Shown here piece after piece: positions 15,806-22,566 of a DNA stretch of 26,440 nt (positions are counted from its first letter, which is position 1; each line of letters starts with the position of its first letter). Source of the stretch: Chloroflexota bacterium (GTDB lineage Bacteria; Chloroflexota; Dormibacteria; CF-121); assembly GCA_005880605.1 (NCBI GenBank), contig VBIS01000114.1, positions 4,308 through 30,747 on the forward strand. Direction: 5' to 3'. The notes below the pieces were generated by a model. That model searched no databases and was not told the DNA's origin. It saw only the letters and a program-made list of their open reading frames with translations. The position numbers and the translations under genes were made by a program.

Positions 15806-18232
15806 CTAGCTCGCCGCCGCTACCTCGGGCGGGCTTGGGTGGTCGTCGTGGACGTCGGCCTCGAGGGCGTCGGGGTTTTCCGCCTGGCGCTTGCGCATCA
15901 TCTGGATGAAGTAGTCGACGATGATGGGGTCGAACTGCGTCCCCTTGCCCGCCTCGAGCTGGGCGAGCGCGAACTCCGGGGTGCGCCGCTGCCGGTAGGG
16001 CCGCGTCGAGGTCATCGCGTGATAGGCGTCGCAGACCGACACGATGCGCGCGTGCAAGGGGATGTTCTGGCCCGCCAGCCCATCCGGATATCCGCTCCCG
16101 TCGTACCACTCGTGATGGTGGAGGACGACGTTGAGGATCTGCCGGAAGGCCTTGATCGGCTGCAAGATGCGGGCTCCCAGGATCGGGTGCATGCGCATGA
16201 TCAGCTTCTCGTCCTCATCGAGCTTGCCCTCCTTGAGCAACACCTTGTCGACGACGCCGATCTTGCCCACGTCGTGGAGGATCGCGGCGAGGCGCAGCTG
16301 GTTCTTGTGCGCGGGCGACAACTGCAGCATGTCGCCCAGGTCTTCGGCGAGCTTGGCGACCGACTGCGAGTGGCCGCTGGTGTAAGGGTCCTTGGCGTCG
16401 ATCGAGGCGGCCAGCGCGTTGAGGGCCTCCAGCGTCGCCTCGCTGTTTGGCGACAGCATGCCTTCGGCGAGCTCTTCCAGGTGGCTCGAGTTGGCGATCT
16501 GGCCGAGGCGCTTCTCGAGGGTCGCCACCATCCCCGGCCCAACCGTATCGGCGCTCGCCAGCTGAGCCACGACCTCGCTCAAGACGGAGTCGAGCGCGGC
16601 CACGCTCTCCAGCTCGCAGGCGCCGCAGATGCAGTTGCGTCCGCGCTTCTTCGCCATGTACATGGCCAGGTCGGCGCGGTTGAGAAGCTCGTCGCGGTTC
16701 TTGGCGTCGACCGGATAGGTCGCCCAGCCAACCGAGGCGGTCAGCGGCGCGAAGATGGTTTTCGGGTTGTACATGAAGACCTTGGCGAGGGTGTCGCAAA
16801 TCTCTTGCGCCCGAAGCGGTGCGGTTTGGATGTCGACCCCTGGAAGAATCGCCACGAACTCCTCGCCGCCGTAGCGGGTGACGGTGTCCTCGCGCCGCAT
16901 CGTGGAGGAGATGGTTCGCGCCGCGGCTTTGAGGGCCACGTCACCGGCGGCGTGGCCAAAGCTGTCGTTGTAGACCTTGAAGCGGTCGAGGTCGATCATC
17001 ATCACCGTGATCGACCCGCCGGTGTCCTTGGTGTTCTCGAGCTCTTCGTCGAACCTGGTGTGGAAATAGCGGTGGTTAGGCAGGCCCGTGACGGAGTCGG
17101 TGACGGAGAGCTTCTGCGCCTGGTCGAGGGCGTGCGCGTTGCGCATCGCGATGCCGGCGCGCTCAGCGAAGGTCAACATCAGCTCCTGCTCGGTTTGGCG
17201 CAGCGGCTCGGTACGGCTCTGGAATCCGATGATCATGTCCGCGATGGCGCGCGCCCCGTGGAAGACGGGGACCCGGTACCAGAGCCCGGCCGGCATCGCC
17301 TTGAGGTTCTCGGGCAGCACGATGTTCGGATCGGTAATGGTGATCACCTGCTCGCCCATCGCCGGCGTCAGCGACAGCCGCGCTCCCGTCATATCAACGC
17401 TCGCGTACTGCGCCTTGAGCTCGGGATTCCAGTCGATGTAGAGGGTCGAGGCGGGGGGCGCCGACTCGTCCTGGCCGATCAGGGGCGGCATCTGGACCTG
17501 GAGCAAGAAGGCGTCGGCGTTGAGCAGCAGCCGGCCCTTCTCGGCGGCGAGCAGGCAGGTTTGCTCGAACTCGAGGTCCCGGTTGAGTTCGACGGTCACT
17601 TCGGACAACGAGGCGTGCGCCCGCTCCAACTCCTCCTCGAGCGCTCGCTCGGCGCGCCGCGCGCGGTCGCCAACAAAGCCGACGAAGATGCCGGTGATGG
17701 CGACGAAGCCGGTCCGAAGCGCGAGATTGATCAGGTCCGGGTTCAACTTGAGGGAGGTGCCGGCGACGGCGTTGTCGTAGTAGACGACCGCCGTGTAGCT
17801 CAAGGCGATGGTGAGGACGGCGACGATGGCGGCCAGTCCGCCAAATCGCACCGCCGTCGTGACGGTCACCACGAAATAGGCGAGGAAGAAGGGCGAGTCG
17901 AGGCCGCCGGTGACGGCGACGCCGCCGGTGACGAGCAGCGTGTCGCCGATGGCCGAGATGTAGCCGCTGGTCAGCCAGCCGGGCTTGCGCGGCAGGATGA
18001 TGACGAGCAGGGTCAGGTTGTAGATGGCGCCCAGCCCGATGAGGCCGGCGAGCGTCCAGAGCGACTGCCGGTTGAGGCTGGTCGACAGGAACGGCAGGGC
18101 GCCGAGGGAGACGAGGATCGCCAGCCAGCGAACCCAGATGATGCGCCGCTCCATCTCCATCGCCGAGGCCTCCGGCTTGCCGGTCTGTGCCGGTTTGCGT
18201 GCCCCTAGCTTGAGGTTGATGGCGCTGCTCAT
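15806..18232 (-). CDS. Membrane GGDEF + HD-GYP cyclic-di-GMP protein with a GAF-like sensor
   Basis: 808 residues. An N-terminal block of about six hydrophobic segments (30-190) and a short coiled coil (about 190-215) lead to a GAF-like domain (about 220-365). The GGDEF domain (about 375-530) has the active-site GGEEF at 455-459, DxDxFK-type DLDRFK at 414-419 and an inhibitory I-site RRED at 446-449, correctly five residues upstream. The HD-GYP phosphodiesterase domain (about 605-785) has HD at 653-654, HHHEWYDGSGYP at 705-716 and RPY at 744-746. Both halves keep key residues, so diguanylate cyclase and c-di-GMP phosphodiesterase activity are both plausible. A Cys trio, CICGAC, sits at 534-539 in the linker. 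It lies 9 nt after the class I terpene synthase stop and 3 nt before fni: a signalling gene inside a biosynthetic operon. Confidence 0.93.
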   Translation of the reverse strand: MSSAINLKLGARKPAQTGKPEASAMEMERRIIWVRWLAILVSLGALPFLSTSLNRQSLWTLAGLIGLGAIYNLTLLVIILPRKPGWLTSGYISAIGDTLLVTGGVAVTGGLDSPFFLAYFVVTVTTAVRFGGLAAIVAVLTIALSYTAVVYYDNAVAGTSLKLNPDLINLALRTGFVAITGIFVGFVGDRARRAERALEEELERAHASLSEVTVELNRDLEFEQTCLLAAEKGRLLLNADAFLLQVQMPPLIGQDESAPPASTLYIDWNPELKAQYASVDMTGARLSLTPAMGEQVITITDPNIVLPENLKAMPAGLWYRVPVFHGARAIADMIIGFQSRTEPLRQTEQELMLTFAERAGIAMRNAHALDQAQKLSVTDSVTGLPNHRYFHTRFDEELENTKDTGGSITVMMIDLDRFKVYNDSFGHAAGDVALKAAARTISSTMRREDTVTRYGGEEFVAILPGVDIQTAPLRAQEICDTLAKVFMYNPKTIFAPLTASVGWATYPVDAKNRDELLNRADLAMYMAKKRGRNCICGACELESVAALDSVLSEVVAQLASADTVGPGMVATLEKRLGQIANSSHLEELAEGMLSPNSEATLEALNALAASIDAKDPYTSGHSQSVAKLAEDLGDMLQLSPAHKNQLRLAAILHDVGKIGVVDKVLLKEGKLDEDEKLIMRMHPILGARILQPIKAFRQILNVVLHHHEWYDGSGYPDGLAGQNIPLHARIVSVCDAYHAMTSTRPYRQRRTPEFALAQLEAGKGTQFDPIIVDYFIQMMRKRQAENPDALEADVHDDHPSPPEVAAAS

Positions 18233-18241
18233 AGCTTTGAC

Positions 18242-19150
18242 TTAACCCGCCCTCAGCAGGCGATCCGAGCGCGGCTTGGCGCGCGGGACTTCGTAGAAGT
18301 CGAGGAGGACCTGGGTGCTGTCGATCAGGTGGCTCAAGAATTGCTGGGTGATGCCGGTGCGGCGCTCGCGCGCGATCGCCTTCTTGAGCTGTTCGAACTC
18401 CTCCTCCATTAGATGATGGACGGCGACGCGCGCGCTGTCGAGCGTGCGCTCGCCCGGTGAGCCGAAGATCAGGTCAACCGAGTTGAAGCGTCCCTGGGCG
18501 GCTTCGCGCTCGTGCGTGCGCAGGTCGTTCGCCAGCCGCACCACGCGCGACGCCTGGCAGATGTGGCCGAAGATCCGGTTCTTCAGCTCTTGCGAGACAT
18601 CCTGGTAGGAGAACGCCAGGATGGATACCTGGACGATGGGGAAGGAGCTGCTGTACATGCCGTTCGCCAGGTAGGCGTCGAGGGTGACGCGCTCCTTGTG
18701 CTTCAGCCAGTGGTTCTCCTGGAGCATGGTCCAGATCGACTTCTCCCAGACCAACCGCCGCATCGCGGTCCATTCTTCGGGAACTTCGTCCTCGCGGAAC
18801 TGTTCCTCGATCTTCCGGGTGACGGTGGCGTTGACCAGGGGCATCTGGCTGAGGTCCCGGTTGGGCCAGAGCAGGAAGTTCTGGCACACCCGCCGGTAAT
18901 CGGCGAGGTCGAGCTCGGGATGTTCTTCCTCAAGGTAGTCGTCGATGTAGACGATGTACGCCATGGTGCGGGCCAGTGTGAGGGCCTGCTCGAAGCTGGC
19001 GCTGGGGTGGAGGAGAACGGCCGCGCGGCAGACCTCGCCTAGCATGTCGTCGCCACGAGGGTTGGCATCGACGAGATGGCGAATGACCGCGAGTTCGTCG
19101 CCCTGCGCCAGCAGGTTCACTTTGAGCTTGTTAATTCGCCGATCTAGCAT
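18242..19150 (-). CDS. Class I terpene synthase (probable diterpene synthase)
   Basis: 302-residue single alpha-domain terpene cyclase. It keeps both metal-binding motifs: DDYLE at 70-74 (DDxxE form) and NDLRTHERE at 208-216, which fits NDxx(S/T)xxxE. Class I enzymes ionise the diphosphate and cyclise or rearrange the carbocation. ATG 19150 is chosen because GAGGAG stands five bases upstream and MLDRR leads into the conserved fold. The 5' end overlaps the class II cyclase reading frame by 20 nt, indicating translational coupling. The class II + class I pair with a GGPP-type synthase nearby points to a bicyclic or further cyclised diterpene made from a class II diphosphate intermediate; the product cannot be read from sequence. 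Length is slightly short but complete. Confidence 0.85.
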   Translation of the reverse strand: MLDRRINKLKVNLLAQGDELAVIRHLVDANPRGDDMLGEVCRAAVLLHPSASFEQALTLARTMAYIVYIDDYLEEEHPELDLADYRRVCQNFLLWPNRDLSQMPLVNATVTRKIEEQFREDEVPEEWTAMRRLVWEKSIWTMLQENHWLKHKERVTLDAYLANGMYSSSFPIVQVSILAFSYQDVSQELKNRIFGHICQASRVVRLANDLRTHEREAAQGRFNSVDLIFGSPGERTLDSARVAVHHLMEEEFEQLKKAIARERRTGITQQFLSHLIDSTQVLLDFYEVPRAKPRSDRLLRAG

Positions 19151-20602
19151 GTTCGCTCCTCGCCAGCAGGGTTCGCGCGGAAAGGACCGCCGACCGGACA
19201 ACCTGGGTCGGCCCGTAGAGCGTCTTGCCCACCCACATAGGAATGACGGGCTCACCCTCGGTTTCATTCAGGTACGCCGCAGCCCGTTCCAGCTGCTCGT
19301 GCAACCCCGCTCGGAACTCGACCGGCGCCAGCATCAGGGCCTGGACCGCGTAGGCGGTCTCCTCCGGGGTGCCGTGGGAGAACCAACCCCAGGAGCCATC
19401 CGCGCGCTGGCTGTCGCGCAACCAGCTGAAGGCCGGGGCGCAGGCCTCGGGTGCCGACGCGGTGAGCGCGAAGACGGCGTGGGCGGTGGCATAGAAGGGG
19501 GAACCATGCCACTTGTCGACCCAGTGGTCGCCGTCTACGCGCGCATCACGCAGGTACTTGACGACTTTCTGCGCGATCACGTGCTGGCGGGGGAAGGGCG
19601 GCACGACCTGGAGCACTTCGAGGACGTGGGCATTGGCGGTGACGGAGGCATCCCGCTCGAGCGGGAAGGTGAAGAAGAAGTTCACGCCTTCGAAGGGCCG
19701 GAGCGGCCCCGCCGAAATCGGGAACCCGTACCGGTGCAGGACGCTGAGAGTGAGCGCGGTATCGTCGGCGTCCGGACGAAGGCCCTCCCGGGAAACGCCG
19801 ACCCCATCATCGGTCAGCGACTGGGCGAGCCGTCGCCCCGGTTGCGGAGCAACAGGGCGAGGTACTCGTTCGCCTGCTCGTCGCGCGTCTTCAGCAGGAA
19901 ATAGGCGGTCGCCGAGGGCGAGTTGGCAAAGGACCCGTTGGGGGAGAGCTGCGCCCGGGCGGCCTCGAAGTCGAGCCGGTTGCCCAGGTATTCCAGCGAG
20001 TGCAGGAGGGGCGTCTTGACGTTGTAGATAAGCCGCGGCGGGATGTGGCCGATCTTCGCGTCCCGCTGGGCGGAGATCCCCATGAAGCGCTCGAAGGGTA
20101 GAGGGAGCCCGCGGACCTTGGCCTCGTCCAGCAGGGCGGGGAGCACGAGCTCGAACCCGGCCATGTCGGGGCCGGTCTGCCAGTTGCCGGTGTCCTCGTA
20201 GAGGTAGCGCAGCGCCTTGGTGCGCGCCCGGTGGGCGGCCCCGTCCTGGAGGCTCTGCGGCAGGTCGGCGAGCGCCACCAGGGCGCTCAGGGTCGAGACC
20301 AGCTTGTCCTTGGGGATCGGGAGGGTGGTGCCGAAGCTCCCATCGGCGTTCTGGCTGCGCAGCAAGAAACTGAGCGTCTGCGGATACGCCATGACGTTGG
20401 GATCGTCCGGCTGGCGCAGGCGAGAGACGAAGGCGGTGTCGTAGGCGGCCGCCGAGATCGCCCCCTGCTGGAGCGACGCCAGCAACTCGCGGGTGGCGGC
20501 CGGAAGCGGCACTGCCGCCGGCCGCGGCAGTACGTCCCCGCTCGTGTAGTGGACGTCGTGGCTTTCCGTCGTCGTGACCCCCTTAAATGGCGCTCGATCC
20601 AC
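19131..20602 (-). pseudogene. Class II diterpene cyclase, broken by frameshift and apparent internal deletion
   Basis: Two frames together resemble mycobacterial Rv3377c (tuberculosinyl diphosphate synthase, about 500 aa). The N-terminal part (20602 to 19814) carries AAAYDTAFV at about 51-59, a variant of the SAYDTAW motif, a QW-like QNADGSFG, and SPSATAYFLL. It stops after RNRGDGSPSR. In another frame, from about 19840 down to 19131, follow the catalytic-acid motif DADDTA (complement of about 19754-19771), ASVTANAHVLE, DKWHGSPFYATAHAV, SQRADGSWGWF, TPEETAYAVQAL and IPMWVGKTLYGP. Compared with Rv3377c as I recall it, about 40 residues, including the FExxW segment, are missing at the frame break. 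The motifs are intact on both sides, so the loss is recent or an assembly artefact. Start GTG 20602 directly follows an in-frame stop; a start further inside is possible. Confidence 0.85.
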
Positions 20603-20785
20603 CGTCTAGCCGGAGGCTACCGCCGTCCCGTTGCGGGCGACGTTTCGACTGCCAGGCAGGTCCTGGGGCAGACGGGCGTGACGGTCCGGTCGTATTCGTG
20701 ACAGGCCGATGACCCGGGAAAGCGGCCGACAAGGGAACCGTTGTCCGGATACGGGCTTGCGGGATGGGCCCGAAGAGAGGGACGG

Positions 20786-21944
20786 GTGTTACGGCCGACG
20801 GGCGTATCGAGCGGGCTGGACCGGCGCGCCAGCACCATGGTGCTGGTTCATGGCGCCTACACGGCCGCCAACCTGCTGGCCGGCGCCTTCCTGTCGATCT
20901 TTCTCTGGCGGGCCAGCCACGACCTGGCGCCGATCGCTCTCTACAGCGGGTTGAGCGCGCTCATGATTCCCGCCGCCTTCGTCGCCAACGGGCTGATCTG
21001 GCGAGGGATGGGCGCCGGCGCCTCGATCCGGCTGGGTCTCTTCGGCTGCGGCCTGTCTTACCTGGTGATCTTGATGCTTGGAAATGACGCGCCGCACTGG
21101 GTCGTGGTCCTGGGGTTGCTGCGAGGGCTTGCGGAAGGCTTCTATTGGTCCGGCTTCCACCTGGTCACCTACGACACCACCTCCGACCGGGATCGCGACC
21201 GGTATTTCGGGGCGCAGGCAACGGCCAGCTTGTTCCTGACCGCCACCCTCCCGCCGGCGGCGGGTGCGATCATTGCCGTCATCCGCGCGCGAGCGCCTCT
21301 CGCTTCGTCGGGTGGCAACCCTGGCACGGCGAAATCCGGACTGGCGCTGGGTGACCCGAGCCCGGCTGGCCGACGGCTTCACCGGGAGCTTGATCGGGTT
21401 GGTGCTCACGATTCTGATGTTCCTCGTGCTCAAGAACGAGCAGCAGGTGGGCAACTTCAACGGCTTGATGGGCCTGCTGGGGGTGGGGATCAGCCTCGGG
21501 CTGGCTGCCTTCATGAAGCCCAAGCACCGGATCGCCTGCGCCCTCGTTGGTGGCGCGCTGCTGGTCCTCTCCACCTTCTTATTGCCGCTCTACCTGACGG
21601 CCTGGGCGATCGTCGGCTTCGGCCTGCTGCGCGCGATCGGTGGGCCGCTCCATGGAAACGCGCTGGCCCCGGTGGCGTTGCAGGTGATCGACCGCGATCC
21701 CGCGCCCAAGGCGATGCGCTACGACTACATCGTCCACCAGGAGTTGTGCCTGGCGATCGGGCGGGTGCTGAGTATCGGCTGCTTCCTGCTGCTCGCCGCG
21801 CCCATCAACCAGATGCTGCTGGCCCGCATCGTCGTGGTCGTGGCGGGCGTTGCCCCCATCCTGATCTGGGCAGCCTTTGCCCGCATCCCCGGAGTCACAG
21901 CCATCGTGCAGGCCGACACCCGGGCGCTGCCCGCTGCCGCGTAG
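20786..21944 (+). pseudogene. MFS transporter (YqgE-like), disrupted by frameshift and apparent internal deletion
   Basis: Polytopic transporter split over two frames. The first frame gives about five to six membrane segments (GAYTAANLLAGAFLSIFLW, an SALMIPAAFV segment, WVVVLGLLRGLAEGFYWSGF, and RYFGAQATASLFLTATLPPAAGAIIAV). The second, from about 21290 to the stop at 21944, resumes at ARERLSLRRVATLARRNPDWRW and continues with five to six more segments. The family normally has roughly another 30-40 residues (end of TM6 and the central loop) between these parts, so the break at about 21270-21300 combines a frame change with a loss. Start GTG 20786 has GAGAGGGA just upstream; TTG 20741 and ATG 20837 are alternatives. 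It is divergent from the terpene operon, so export of the product is conceivable but unproven. Confidence 0.75.
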
Positions 21945-21980
21945 ACCCGATCGGGATCCGTCCCGTTAGCTGATTCGTAA

Positions 21981-22118
21981 GGTTCGTGTCGTTACTAAAC
22001 TAACGCAACCCGATGAAGGCTCCAGTTCGCGGCCCTTGGCCGACACGCGGGTCGTAACCGGCGCGACGTTAATAGGTAATAGAGGCGTCTAGGCCGAGGC
22101 CTAAGCCCAGAGAAAAAC
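21981..22118 (+). promoter_or_regulatory. Possibly structured leader of the pilin gene
   Basis: The 174-nt gap before the pilin is relatively AT-rich for the window and holds several inverted repeats: CGTTA/TAACG with a six-base loop (21990-22005) flanked by GGTT/AACC, GGCC/GGCC around CTT near 22040, and the perfect TAGGCC-GA-GGCCTA at 22090-22103, only 15 nt before the ATG. The last could be an operator or a hairpin near the ribosome-binding site. I could not match it to a known riboswitch; in particular the c-di-GMP-I core is not evident. Confidence 0.35.
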
Positions 22119-22367
22119 ATGATCCAGTGGATTCGCGATCGGATGCAGCGATCGGGGCAATCGATGGTCGAGTTTGCCCTGATCCTGGTGTTGGTTGCGT
22201 GCGTGGCGATGGTCACCATCACGGTAGCCGGCAACGAGCTGTCCAAGACGTTCACCGACATCCAGGAGGCCGTGACCAATCCTGGCGATGCCGGCGCGAC
22301 AAGCACCTATTCCTGCCCCGACGGCACCACCGCGGTCCTGCACGGCCACAAGTACCACTGCCAGTGA
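22119..22367 (+). CDS. Flp/type IV-like pilin precursor
   Basis: 82 residues. A short basic leader (1-13) ends in G13, followed by QSMVEFALILVLVA. The G|Q junction, the Glu at +5 of the mature protein (E18) and the following hydrophobic helix (about 19-37) are the class III/type IV prepilin cleavage pattern of Flp pilins. Mature pilins are cleaved by a prepilin peptidase and assembled into Tad-type pili. Two cysteines near the C-terminus (C66, C81) could form a disulfide loop, which is longer than in minimal Flp pilins. No tad assembly genes are in the window, so it is an orphan locus. The ribosome-binding site is weak (AGAGAAAAAC before ATG). Confidence 0.8.
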   Translation: MIQWIRDRMQRSGQSMVEFALILVLVACVAMVTITVAGNELSKTFTDIQEAVTNPGDAGATSTYSCPDGTTAVLHGHKYHCQ

Positions 22368-22391
22368 TGGATCGCCACCGGCTCGACAGAG

Positions 22392-22467
22392 TGGTGGAGC
22401 GAAAGAGACTCGAACTCTCGACCTCCGCAATGCGAGTGCGGCGCTCTGCCAGCTGAGCTATCGCCCC
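22392..22467 (-). tRNA. tRNA-Ala (anticodon CGC)
   Basis: On the minus strand the sequence folds as a full 76-nt cloverleaf: acceptor GGGGCGA with TCGCTCC (giving the G3-U70 pair that identifies alanine tRNAs), a D-arm GCTCAGCTGGCAGAGC, anticodon stem CCGCA/TGCGG with loop CTCGCAT (anticodon CGC, reads GCG), T-arm GAGAG-TTCGAGT-CTCTT, discriminator A, and an encoded 3' CCA (22392-22394). It converges on the pilin gene and is divergent from ftsH. Confidence 0.96.
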
Positions 22468-22566
22468 GGTCGGGATTATACGTTCACGTTTACCATGGGG
22501 CGGCCAGCGAAGGCTTTGCCCGATCGAGCTTGTTTCATTCTCATGAGGCGGGCATAGACTAGCCAT

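Larger units (their letters stand above)
12961..20602 (-). other. Putative diterpenoid biosynthesis operon
   Basis: Six minus-strand genes with gaps of -20, 9, 3, 31 and 63 nt: class II diterpene cyclase, class I terpene synthase, GGDEF/HD-GYP protein, type 2 IPP isomerase, GGPP-type synthase, SGNH hydrolase. The enzymes form a consecutive pathway from IPP/DMAPP to a cyclised diterpene. Upstream, 20603-20785 separates it from the divergent MFS gene; I could not identify a convincing promoter there. Confidence 0.75.

Noticed and set aside
14801..18208. Plus-strand open frame of 1135 codons opposite the terpene operon
   Set aside because: It is the antisense of fni, GGDEF/HD-GYP and part of the prenyltransferase gene, which have clear family motifs on the minus strand; long antisense frames are expected at this GC content.
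20603..20785. Bidirectional promoter between the class II cyclase and MFS genes
   Set aside because: A promoter must lie here or nearby, but I found no convincing -35/-10 pair or operator palindrome to annotate.
21960..22118. c-di-GMP-I (GEMM) riboswitch upstream of the pilin
   Set aside because: The characteristic GGACGCAAAGC-like core and GNRA-type receptor could not be found on either strand.
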